In this document: positions 15,057 to 21,914 of the stretch, one piece after another
Numbering within the stretch: the stretch's first letter is position 1
How the letters are laid out: each line of letters starts with the position of its first letter
NCBI GenBank assembly: GCA_040507895.1
Contig: JBEVNX010000136.1
Location: 1-22,047 of the forward strand
From: JBEVNX01 sp040507895
GTDB lineage: Bacteria > Desulfobacterota > Binatia > JACPRU01
Direction of reading: 5' to 3'
Length of the DNA: 22,047 nt
The notes under the pieces: model-generated
Told to the model about the DNA's origin: nothing
Database searches by the model: none
Seen by the model: only the letters and a program-made list of their open reading frames with translations
Position numbers and translations under genes: made by a program

Positions 15057-16091
15057 CTAGGGCGCGCGGCCGGTTCTCCCTGCGAAGAAGTTCCGCACCG
15101 CCTGGACGAATCGCTCGACGTCGTGGCGATCGACGTCGAGATGGGTCACTAGGCGGATCGTTTGCTGGCCCCTCACCAGCATGCCCCGCTCCTTCAGATA
15201 TTCTCGCAACGCCGCCGACCGCTCGGGCTCGACGGCGACGTGGACCATGTTGGTCTGTGCCCCGTCCGGTGCGACCTCGATCCCGTCGATCGCCGCGAGG
15301 CCCTCCGCGAGCGCGCGAGCGTTCTCGTGGTCCTCTCTCAATCGCTCGACGTTGTGGTCGAGCGCATAGATGCCGGCCGCCGCCAGCACGCCCGCCTGGC
15401 GCATGCCGCCGCCGAGCACCTTGCGCCAACGTCGCGCCCGAGCGACTAGCTCGCGGGACGCGCACAGCACGGATCCGACTGGCGCGCCGAGGCCTTTCGA
15501 GAGGCAGACCGAGACGGAGTCGAAGTGTCGGCCGATCTCGGTGACGGCGACGCCCAGGGAGATCGCCGCGTTGAAGATGCGAGCGCCGTCGAGGTGCAGC
15601 CCGAGGCCCTTGGCCCGAGCGAATTCTCCGGCCCTGCCCAGGTAGCCCAGCGGCAGCGCCTTTCCCGCCTGCGTGTTCTCCAGACAAAGCAGTCGGGTGC
15701 GCGCGAAGTGCGCGTCGTCCGGCTTGATCGCCGCCCCCACCTCGTCGAGGTCCAGCGAGCCGTCCGGTTGGTACTCCAACGGCTGCGGCTGAATGCTACC
15801 GAGCACCGCGGCGCCCCCGCCCTCGTACTTGTAGGTGTGCGCCTGCTGGCCGACGATGTATTCGTCCCCGCGCTCGCAGTGCGCCAGCAGCGCGAGCAGA
15901 TTGCTCTGCGTGCCGCTGCACACGAAGAGCGCCGCTTCCTTGTCGAGCCTTCGCGCGGCCATCGCTTCGAGGCGGTTCACCGTCGGATCCTCTCCGTAAA
16001 CGTCGTCGCCGACTTCGGCCGACGCCATCGCGGCTCGCATCGGCAGAGACGGCCGCGTGACCGTGTCGCTGCGTAGGTCGATGACTTTCAT
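15057..16091 (-). CDS. ltaE: Low-specificity L-threonine aldolase
   Basis: 344 residues from ATG 16091, chosen because GGAG precedes it by six bases and MKVIDLRSDTVTRP is the family N-terminus. A TTG/GTG start further up would add out-of-family residues. This PLP enzyme (fold type I, beta-eliminating lyase family) cleaves L-threonine and L-allo-threonine to glycine and acetaldehyde. Motifs seen: DVYGEDPTVNRLE, FVCSGTQSNLLAL, GQQAHTYKYEGGG, LLCLENTQAGKALPL, LHLDGARIFNAAISL, and the PLP lysine K199 in VCLSKGLGAPVGS. RWRKVLGGGMRQ supplies phosphate-contact Arg. Length matches E. coli LtaE. It heads a minus-strand run with the MaoC-like gene (91-bp gap) and diverges from the B12 mutase. Confidence 0.93.
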   Translation of the reverse strand: MKVIDLRSDTVTRPSLPMRAAMASAEVGDDVYGEDPTVNRLEAMAARRLDKEAALFVCSGTQSNLLALLAHCERGDEYIVGQQAHTYKYEGGGAAVLGSIQPQPLEYQPDGSLDLDEVGAAIKPDDAHFARTRLLCLENTQAGKALPLGYLGRAGEFARAKGLGLHLDGARIFNAAISLGVAVTEIGRHFDSVSVCLSKGLGAPVGSVLCASRELVARARRWRKVLGGGMRQAGVLAAAGIYALDHNVERLREDHENARALAEGLAAIDGIEVAPDGAQTNMVHVAVEPERSAALREYLKERGMLVRGQQTIRLVTHLDVDRHDVERFVQAVRNFFAGRTGRAP

Positions 16092-16180
16092 GACGCGCTC
16101 CGAGCTACGAGCGCTACTACGCCGAGAGCCGTCGTGTCGATACGCGGCGGACATTGACGGAGCCCCGTGATTCTCTCAGC

Positions 16181-17791
16181 ATGTCCGGAACGAGCTCGCA
16201 CATGCCCAAGGAACGCACCCCGTCCGGAATCCCGCTGCGCGACTTCTACGGGCCGCAGGACGTTGCCCAGCTAGACTACACCCGCGACCTCGGTGACCCG
16301 GGACGCTTCCCCTACACTCGCGGCACGCGCGCCACCGGCTACCGCTCCAAGCGATGGACCGTTCGCCAGGTCATGGGGGTCGGCACCGGCCGCGAGACGA
16401 ACGCTCGGCTGCGTCATCTCCTACGGGAAGGACAGACGGGCATCAGCCTGACGGGCCTCGGCTATGCCCCGTTCGAATCCGGCGACCCGCGAGCGGCCGC
16501 GCTCGTAGGCCGCGGCGGCGTGTGGGTCGACACCCTCGCGGACATGGAGGACGTGTTCGAGGGCATTCCGATCGAGAGCCTATCCATCAACCAGACCGGT
16601 AACTCGATTCCCGCTTTCGCCATGATCGCCGGCGTGGCGCGCCGACGCGGCCTAGCGCTCTCGGACCTTTCCGGCACGATCCAGAACTACGTGCTGCCGT
16701 GGGGCGAGCCGCCTCGCTACGAGGGCAACCACTACATCGACCTGATCGAGTTCTGCGCGAAGAACATGCCGCGCTGGAACCATACGTCGATCTCGGTGCG
16801 CAACACGCGCGAATCGGGCATCGGCGCCGACCAGGAGATCGCCTTCGGCGTCTACGAGGGCTGGTACGCCGCATCGACGGCGGTGGAGCGCGGCGCGGAC
16901 GCCAACGTGGTTGGACGGCGCCTCACGTTCTTCTTGAACGCGGAGAACGAGCTCCTCGAAGAGGTGGCGAAATTCCGCGCCATGCGCCGGCTGTGGGCAC
17001 GTATCATGCGGGAACGGCTCGGCGCCACCGACGACCGGGCGTGCCAGCTGCGCTTCCATGTGCAGACCTCGGGCGTGGCGCTGACCGCGCAGCAGCCGCT
17101 CAACAACGTCGTGCGGGCGACCCTCCACGCGTTGGCGGCCGTGCTCGGCGGCGCACAGTCGCTGTCGGTGAACGCGTTCGACGAGGGCGCGGGGATTCCG
17201 TCGCAGTTCGCCCAGACCTTGTCGGTGCGGACGCAGCAGATCATCGCCCTCGAGTCGGGGCTCGCCAACGTCGTCGATCCGTTCGGCGGCTCTTGGGCCG
17301 TCGAGAGCCTGACGGACGAGCTCGAGAAGCGCTCGGCGGCGATCTTCGAGTCGATGACGAGGATGAGCGCGGCGCAGGCCTGGCAATACGTCACCGACTC
17401 GACGCGCGAGGCGGCGTACCGGCGCCAGCTCGAGATCGACCGCGGCGAGCAGCCGGTGGTCGGGGTCAACTGCTTCGAGGAAGCCGACGAGGACGACCTC
17501 GCGCTCGGCGACTCCATGAAGAGCGCCGCGCCGGATTACGATCCGGCATGGCGCACGCAGCAGATGGAGCGCCTCGCGCGGGTCAAACGCGAGCGCGACC
17601 CGCGCCGCTTCGAAGCCGCGCGCCGGCGGCTCGCCGAGGCCTACCGCCTGCGCGAGCCGATCGTCGAGCCCACGGTCGAGGCGGCCGAGGCGTACCTGTC
17701 GATCGGCGAGATGGTCGACGCCCTCGCCGGGGTCTCCGGCGAAGCCGAGCTCCGCAAGCGCGGAGGGTTCATCACCCGCCTCTATTCATGA
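16181..17791 (+). CDS. Divergent B12-dependent acyl-CoA mutase, large (substrate) subunit
   Basis: 536 residues from ATG 16181. TTG 16154 and ATG 16202 are alternatives, and no start has a strong ribosome site. It matches the TIM-barrel substrate domain of methylmalonyl-, isobutyryl- and 2-hydroxyisobutyryl-CoA mutases: GRFPYTRG, WTVRQVMGVGTGRETNARL, LLREGQTGIS, VDTLADMEDVFEGIP, CQLRFHVQTSG, VVRATLHALAAVLGGAQSLSVNAFDE, LRTQQ-like VRTQQIIALESG, VDPFGGSWAVE. Known specificity and catalytic positions differ. The residue after T-x-RQ is V64 (Tyr in MCM, Ile in HcmA). The loop holding Arg207/Gln208 is about seven residues shorter. The SGYH motif is SVRN (N208 in place of MCM His244). It overlaps the small-subunit gene by ATGA. 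Family is firm; substrate unknown. Confidence 0.88.
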   Translation: MSGTSSHMPKERTPSGIPLRDFYGPQDVAQLDYTRDLGDPGRFPYTRGTRATGYRSKRWTVRQVMGVGTGRETNARLRHLLREGQTGISLTGLGYAPFESGDPRAAALVGRGGVWVDTLADMEDVFEGIPIESLSINQTGNSIPAFAMIAGVARRRGLALSDLSGTIQNYVLPWGEPPRYEGNHYIDLIEFCAKNMPRWNHTSISVRNTRESGIGADQEIAFGVYEGWYAASTAVERGADANVVGRRLTFFLNAENELLEEVAKFRAMRRLWARIMRERLGATDDRACQLRFHVQTSGVALTAQQPLNNVVRATLHALAAVLGGAQSLSVNAFDEGAGIPSQFAQTLSVRTQQIIALESGLANVVDPFGGSWAVESLTDELEKRSAAIFESMTRMSAAQAWQYVTDSTREAAYRRQLEIDRGEQPVVGVNCFEEADEDDLALGDSMKSAAPDYDPAWRTQQMERLARVKRERDPRRFEAARRRLAEAYRLREPIVEPTVEAAEAYLSIGEMVDALAGVSGEAELRKRGGFITRLYS

Positions 17792-18201
17792 ACGAGGACG
17801 CGCGCCCGATCCGCGTTCTGTTCGCCTGCGACACCAGCGGGCACACGGCCGGCTATCATGTCGTCGCTCGCGGTCTTCGCGACGCGGGCTTCGAAGTCAT
17901 CCTCGCGGGCCGGCAACTGCCGAGCGAGTCGGCGAGCGCCGCGCTTCAAGAAGGAGCCGACGTGATCGCCATACGGATCATGGATCGCGACCCGGTGGAG
18001 CACGTCACCGCGATCCTCGAAGCCATGCGCGCCGCGGGAATCGGGGAGGTTCCGCTACTGGCAGGCGGCATCATCGCGAAACGCGACGCGGAGAAGCTCG
18101 TGGCGATGGGAGTCGCCGGCGTGTTCCGTCCGGGATCGAAGCTCTCGGCGATCGTCGAGTGCGCGCGAAACGCGGTTCGCGGGCGAACGGTTCCTCAGTG
18201 A
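17788..18201 (+). CDS. Cobalamin-binding small subunit of acyl-CoA mutase, altered motif
   Basis: 137 residues, the length of free-standing IcmB/HcmB subunits. The Rossmann-like B12 domain is clear: RVLFACDTSGHTAGYHVVARGLRDAGFEVILAGRQLP, then EGADVIAIR, VPLLAGGIIAKRDAEKLVAMGVAGVFRPGS. The base-off/His-on ligand is kept as H19. The canonical D-x-H-x-x-G is S-G-H-T-A-G, so the Asp that normally hydrogen-bonds the ligand His is Ser17. The S-x-L/SG segment after strand 3 reads IRIMDRD, losing the Ser that contacts the corrin tail, while the GG of the last motif is retained. It is translationally coupled to the large subunit (ATGA). It should bind adenosylcobalamin and pair with the upstream protein. 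Confidence 0.88.
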   Translation: MNEDARPIRVLFACDTSGHTAGYHVVARGLRDAGFEVILAGRQLPSESASAALQEGADVIAIRIMDRDPVEHVTAILEAMRAAGIGEVPLLAGGIIAKRDAEKLVAMGVAGVFRPGSKLSAIVECARNAVRGRTVPQ

Positions 18202-18213
18202 GCGCAGCTCCGA

Positions 18214-18870
18214 TCACAGAGCGGTCGCCGCTGCGACCACGAGGGCGGCTGCTTGCTCGGCACCGAGCACCTCGGTGTTGATGACGACGTCGTAGTGCGT
18301 CGGCAGCTCCTCCTTCATGGCATAGAAGCGCTTGAGATAGTCGCGCCGCTCGCGGTCGGAGGATGCAATCGAGTCGTCCGCGGCGGCTGCGTCGAGGCCC
18401 TGTGCCGCGGCGAGGCGCTTGGCGCGAACCGCGGGCGGGGCCGTCACCAACACGCGCAGCACGCCCTCGGACCCGGCCAACGCCATCGACGCGGCGTGCG
18501 CGACGATCACTGCCTCACCGGCGCGCGCCACCTCGTGAATCGCGGCGCGAATCAGCGCCCGCATGTCGTCTGGAACCGTGCGGTACTCCACGACGGAGCC
18601 GGTGAAGATGTCGACCGGCACGCCCGTGCCGAGCGTCACCGCGCCGGCGAAATCGTGGGCCGTCGGCAGCTTGTCGAGGAGGCGCTGCAGAAGCGGCTGG
18701 CGCTGCTCCGCCGCGGCGACGACCGCGGCATCGACCTGCGCTTGGCTCGCCGCGAGCGAGATGATTTCTTCGTCGACGTAGCGAAACCCGAGACGGCTGG
18801 CGACGAGCTCGCCGACGGCCTCGCCGCCGGCGGCGATCGTTCGAGAGATGCACACGACACGAATCTTCAT
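18214..18870 (-). CDS. Cytidylate-kinase-like family protein
   Basis: 218 residues from ATG 18870, which is preceded by AGGAG at five-to-six-base spacing; ATG 18900 has no such site. The N-terminus MKIRVVCISRTIAAGGEAVGELVASRLGFRYVDEEII matches the P-loop of the cytidylate kinase-like family (PF13189; SR-x-x-GSGG variant), with the usual conserved D-E-E. A lid-like stretch follows in PPAVRAKRLAAAQGLDAAAADDSIASSDRERRDYLKRFY, and YDVVINTE matches the family's C-terminal strand. These proteins are predicted nucleoside/nucleotide kinases of uncertain substrate; GAGG for GSGG is the main deviation. It converges on the mutase small subunit with a 12-bp gap and diverges from the LLM gene, so no operon partner is visible. 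Confidence 0.85.
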   Translation of the reverse strand: MKIRVVCISRTIAAGGEAVGELVASRLGFRYVDEEIISLAASQAQVDAAVVAAAEQRQPLLQRLLDKLPTAHDFAGAVTLGTGVPVDIFTGSVVEYRTVPDDMRALIRAAIHEVARAGEAVIVAHAASMALAGSEGVLRVLVTAPPAVRAKRLAAAQGLDAAAADDSIASSDRERRDYLKRFYAMKEELPTHYDVVINTEVLGAEQAAALVVAAATAL

Positions 18871-18910
18871 TCCGGCTCCTATAGTACGGAAGGGCCTCAA
18901 TACCCAGCGG

Positions 18911-18940
18911 TTGACAAGGCTCGACCGCGCGTCGCCTATC
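18911..18940 (+). promoter_or_regulatory. Candidate sigma-70 promoter for the LLM oxidoreductase
   Basis: A perfect TTGACA lies at 18911-18916, with CCTATC at 18935-18940, 18 bp on, as a poor -10. It is 40 bp before the LLM start in the short divergent gap. The -35 is striking; the -10 is weak. Confidence 0.35.
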
Positions 18941-18979
18941 GGGTGCGAAGACCGCAGACGGAGAACCCCTCTCTAAGCC

Positions 18980-19999
18980 ATGATCCCCTTCTCGATCCTA
19001 GACCTCTCGCCGATCCTCGTCGGCGGTGACGCCTCTCAGTCGTTCCGAAATTCGCTGGATCTCGCGCGCCATGCCGAGCGCTGGGGCTATCGTCGCTACT
19101 GGCTCGCCGAGCACCACGGCATGACCGGCATCGGCAGCGCGGCCACGGCGGTGCTCATCGGGTTCGTGGCGGGCGGCACCTCGAGGATTCGAGTCGGTGC
19201 CGGCGGCATCATGCTTCCCAACCATTCGCCGCTTCTCATTGCCGAGCAGTTCGGGACGCTCGAATCGCTGTATCCCGGCCGCATTGACCTCGGCCTCGGC
19301 CGGGCGCCGGGCTCGGGACCGGAGGTGATGCGCGCGGTCCGCCGCCGCCTCGAAGGCAGCGAGGATTCGTTCCCCGAGGACGTGCTCGAGCTGCTCACCT
19401 ACTTCGCTCCGCCGCAGTCGGGTCAAGCGGTGCGGGCCGTTCCCGGCGCCGGCCTCGGCATCCCCGTTTGGATTCTCGGCTCCAGTCTCTACGGCGCGCA
19501 GCTCGCCGCCGCATTCGGCCTTCCCTTCGCCTTCGCCTCTCACTTCGCGCCGGCCTTGCTGATGCCGGCGCTGCAAGCCTACCGTTCGAACTTCCGACCC
19601 TCCGGCTCCATCGAACGGCCCTACGCGATGATCGGCGTCAACGTGTTCGCGGCGGACAGCGACGCGGAAGGGCACCACTTGTTCACGTCCCTCGAGCAGA
19701 TGTTCCTTCGCCTGCGCGCGACCGGCGACACGGGGCTTCTCGGCCCGCCGGTCGAGCACTTCCACGAGAGCCTACCGCCCCCAGTTCAGGCGATGATCGA
19801 TCAAGCGTTTTCCTACGCCGTCAGGGGTTCTCCCGAGACGGTGCGGCAGCGGCTCGAAGAGATTCTGGCGGAGACCGGCGCGGACGAGCTCATGATCGCC
19901 AGCCAGATCTTCGATCATACCGCGCGCTTGCGATCGTTCGAGATCGCCGCGGCGATATGCGCGGAGCTGAACGCGACAGCTCTCGAGCGGGCGACCTGA
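18980..19999 (+). CDS. LLM-class (luciferase-like) flavin/F420-dependent oxidoreductase
   Basis: 339 residues from ATG 18980. The bacterial-luciferase TIM barrel is recognisable throughout: FSILDLSPILVGG, SLDLARHAERWGYRRYWLAEHHGMTGIGSAATAVLIG, RIRVGAGGIMLPNHSPLLIAEQFGTLESLYPGRIDLGLGRAPG, PVWILGSSLYGAQLAAAFGLPFAFASHFAP, and a C-terminal GSPETVRQRLEEILAETGADELMI. This is the YhbW-like, single-component subgroup (MsnO8/YhbW) that uses FMN or F420; the substrate is not deducible. A perfect TTGACA box lies about 65 bp upstream and a GGAG 16 bases before the ATG. It diverges from the cytidylate-kinase-like gene and converges on the zinc-ribbon/GspG-like gene. Confidence 0.92.
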   Translation: MIPFSILDLSPILVGGDASQSFRNSLDLARHAERWGYRRYWLAEHHGMTGIGSAATAVLIGFVAGGTSRIRVGAGGIMLPNHSPLLIAEQFGTLESLYPGRIDLGLGRAPGSGPEVMRAVRRRLEGSEDSFPEDVLELLTYFAPPQSGQAVRAVPGAGLGIPVWILGSSLYGAQLAAAFGLPFAFASHFAPALLMPALQAYRSNFRPSGSIERPYAMIGVNVFAADSDAEGHHLFTSLEQMFLRLRATGDTGLLGPPVEHFHESLPPPVQAMIDQAFSYAVRGSPETVRQRLEEILAETGADELMIASQIFDHTARLRSFEIAAAICAELNATALERAT

Positions 20000-20032
20000 A
20001 GCGTCGGTCCGGACGACCGTGTCACCCCGGAA

Positions 20033-20058
20033 CCGCTCGCCCCATCATGGCGAGGCGG
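20033..20058. terminator. GC-rich hairpin between convergent genes
   Basis: CCGCTCGCC (20033-20041) pairs with GGCGAGGCGG (20049-20058), with one bulged base and a 7-nt loop. It follows the LLM stop and overlaps the 3' end of the convergent gene. No T-run, so terminator function is tentative. Confidence 0.4.
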
Positions 20059-20758
20059 GCGAGCTCTTTGGCTGCGCGTGAGGCAGTGCCATGCGCGAAT
20101 TGACGTACGGGAAGACGAGCGTCAGGTCCTTGTTCTCCAAGCTGCCGCCGGGGCGTCCGTCGGAGCCGTACGTCGCGATCGAGAAGGCTCGTGAGTCGAC
20201 GCTGTACAAGTAGGGCCTCCGCCATGGGTCGAGAAACGCGTCGGCGTCGCTGCCGTTGACCCACGCCTGCCAAGTCGCGGCATCGGGATAGAGGCCGGTC
20301 TCACCCCGGCGGCTTTCGATGCGCTGCGCCAGCCGATTCGCGTCTTGTGTGACGCGCGACTGGACGGTGAAGCGATTGGTCAAGCCCGCGACGAGCCATG
20401 CCGCGGGTAGGAGTAGCACGAGGAGAACGAGGGCAATGGCCGGCCTCAGCTTGCGCCACGACGTCAACTCCTCGGCCATCTCGGCCGCGTGATCGACGTC
20501 GCCGGGCCGCAGATCCCGTAGAATCGCCCCGAGCCTCTCGCGAATCTCCCAGTAGCGGGAGCCGTCGCCCGGGGACTCCGCAGCAGTCGTCACCACCACC
20601 TCGGAGTCGATGTCCGCTTCCTCGACGGCCGTCGCGGCAGCCGGCTCAGCGCCGCACCTTGGGCAGGAGCCGTCCTCGATGCTCGTATCCTGTTCGGCTC
20701 CGCAAAGGGCACACCGAACGCGAGGCGATGAATCTTCCTGAATCTCCCTCAGCCCCAT
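20045..20758 (-). CDS. Zinc-ribbon / transmembrane / GspG-like pseudopilin-domain protein
   Basis: 237 residues from ATG 20758, chosen because GGAG precedes it by five bases; ATG 20827 would add 23 residues without a ribosome site. The order of parts is a zinc ribbon (C16-x2-C19-x12-C32-x2-C35), an acidic Ala-rich linker, a charged helical stretch (about 68-105), one hydrophobic helix (about 106-126) preceded by WRKLR, and a C-terminal domain. The C-terminal domain resembles the type II secretion major pseudopilin GspG: GLYPDAATWQAWV, FLDPWRRPYLYSV, FSIATYGSDGRPGGSLENKDLTL. The last resembles the calcium-site loop. The prepilin G-F-T-x-x-E leader is absent, so prepilin peptidase cannot process it. 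Positive residues before the helix predict a cytoplasmic ribbon and periplasmic GspG-like domain. It diverges from a pilin operon. Confidence 0.8.
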   Translation of the reverse strand: MGLREIQEDSSPRVRCALCGAEQDTSIEDGSCPRCGAEPAAATAVEEADIDSEVVVTTAAESPGDGSRYWEIRERLGAILRDLRPGDVDHAAEMAEELTSWRKLRPAIALVLLVLLLPAAWLVAGLTNRFTVQSRVTQDANRLAQRIESRRGETGLYPDAATWQAWVNGSDADAFLDPWRRPYLYSVDSRAFSIATYGSDGRPGGSLENKDLTLVFPYVNSRMALPHAQPKSSPASP

Positions 20759-20854
20759 CTCCGCTCCGGGTCGTTCCTCCTCGTCGATTGGGAAAGGACG
20801 CGTTGCGTCAGACTCTCCCACCTCCATCGTTCGAGGGGATTTCGTGTCCGTCTA

Positions 20855-20895
20855 ATGACACTCTCGTTCCAAAAAGTATGGTCAAAAAATGACAC
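20855..20895 (+). promoter_or_regulatory. Candidate promoter and GTCA-A5-TGAC operator upstream of pilin operon
   Basis: ATGACAC occurs at 20855-20861 and again at 20889-20895, 34 bp apart. The first gives an ATGACA/TATGGT pair with a 16-bp spacer (20855-20860, 20877-20882), a plausible sigma-70 promoter. The second is part of the inverted repeat GTCA-AAAAA-TGAC (20881-20893). It sits in the gap between the zinc-ribbon gene and the fimT-like gene, and resembles 7555-7570. Confidence 0.4.
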
Positions 20896-20998
20896 AGTGG
20901 CAGCTTCTACCCTGTTCGCCCGAAACGCCCGCGATATTTCCCTCTCGTATTTGGCGCCCTCAGACGAGGGATCGAAACTTGCAAGAATCGTGGGCAAA

Positions 20999-21508
20999 AT
21001 GGCAAAGCACCCGTACACGGCACGAATCGGCGGTTCGCGCGGCTTCTCGTTGATCGAGGTTTTGGTCGCCGTAACCATGCTGGGGATCGTGGCGGGCTTC
21101 GGAGTTTCCCGCCTGCTGGTCGCGTATGGCCGCCCCACTCTGGCGCATCGCTCTGCCCAGGAGCTCGTCGGGAACTTGCGCGTCGCACGCGTGCAAGCGA
21201 TCAGCCATAACGCACACTACCGGGTGGTACCCGCCACTTCCAGTTATCAGATCCAGAGGCTGGCATTCGACGCGGGCACCAACAGTTGGATCAATCCCGG
21301 CACCGATGTGCGAACCGTGAGCCTGCCACGGCCCTTGGTCTTCTCGGGGGCGACGCCGTCGGTGGAATTCGATGCCCGGGGCTTGATGGTGCAACCCGCC
21401 TCGACCGCGACTCTCAACCTGCAGGACGGGGGCGTGGGAACAGCACGCGCGGTTCAGATTCGGCTCTCGGGGCAGATCCTGCCTCCCGCGCCGGGCACGG
21501 TCTATTAG
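20999..21508 (+). CDS. FimT/GspH-type minor pseudopilin
   Basis: 169 residues from ATG 20999. GTG 20990 is an equally placed alternative, and an ATG at 20855 would put 48 foreign residues before the leader. The class III signal is textbook: a basic leader ending in SRG, cleavage before FSLIEVLVAVTMLGIVAGFGVS, with Glu at mature position 5. The body matches GspH/FimT (PF12019): RSAQELVGNLRVARVQAISHNAHYRV, then beta-rich repeats ending in VQIRLSGQILPP. It is probably a minor pilin that primes type IV pilus or type II secretion pseudopilus assembly, processed by PilD-type peptidase not encoded in the window. It is first of three pilin genes, after a long leader with candidate promoter and operator. 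Confidence 0.88.
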   Translation: MAKHPYTARIGGSRGFSLIEVLVAVTMLGIVAGFGVSRLLVAYGRPTLAHRSAQELVGNLRVARVQAISHNAHYRVVPATSSYQIQRLAFDAGTNSWINPGTDVRTVSLPRPLVFSGATPSVEFDARGLMVQPASTATLNLQDGGVGTARAVQIRLSGQILPPAPGTVY

Positions 21509-21524
21509 GAGGGGGGGCGGGTAA

Positions 21525-21914
21525 GTGCGGCGAAGGTTGGGAGAAAAGGGACTGACCCTGATCGAAGTACTGGTCGCAGCCGTGATTCTGGCCGCGGGGA
21601 GCGTCGCGGTCTCGAGCCTCATCGCCGCGGGGCTGATCCGGGCCGACACCAACAGTGCGATGACGCATGCAACGGATCTGGCCATCCAAGAGATCGAAAC
21701 TCTGCGCGCCACCGATTACGCCACGCTCGCCAGCCGCACGGCGCCGAACAGCCCCGACACGTGGAACGGAACCCCCTTCACGATCCAGAGCACGGTGACG
21801 CGGGACGCGCCCGCGCCGAACATGAGCACCATCGTCGTGGCCGTGACTTGGGCGCAGCGAGGCCAGAACTATGGCTACAACCTGCAGACCATCTATGCAG
21901 ACCCTCGCGCCTGA
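21525..21914 (+). CDS. PilV/GspI-type minor pseudopilin
   Basis: 129 residues from GTG 21525, with AGGAGG at 21507-21512, about 12 bases upstream. The leader MRRRLGEKG is cleaved before LTLIEVLVAAVILAAGSVAVSSLIAAG; Glu is at mature position 5, but residue +1 is Leu in place of the usual N-methylated Phe. The body IRADTNSAMTHATDLAIQEIETLRATDYATL is the PilV/GspI pattern of helix after helix, with a short beta domain (FTIQSTVTR, IVVAVTW) after it. It lies 16 bp after the FimT-like gene and overlaps the next start by 20 bases. As a small minor pilin it should join the priming complex with its neighbours. Confidence 0.85.
   Translation: MRRRLGEKGLTLIEVLVAAVILAAGSVAVSSLIAAGLIRADTNSAMTHATDLAIQEIETLRATDYATLASRTAPNSPDTWNGTPFTIQSTVTRDAPAPNMSTIVVAVTWAQRGQNYGYNLQTIYADPRA

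Noticed and set aside
14581..15687. 368-codon minus-strand frame across aldolase and MaoC genes
   Set aside because: Out-of-frame reading of two recognised genes, with Arg-rich composition.
16699..18201. 500-codon plus-strand frame spanning mutase large and small subunits
   Set aside because: Its first two thirds are an out-of-frame reading of the large subunit; only the part after the ATG at 17788 is real.
20855..20907. Sigma-54 promoter for the pilin operon
   Set aside because: No TGGCAC-N5-TTGC-type -24/-12 element is visible, though such promoters are common for pilin genes.
20855..20998. N-terminal extension of the FimT-like pilin
   Set aside because: It would place 48 residues before an already complete prepilin leader and would cover the promoter-like elements.
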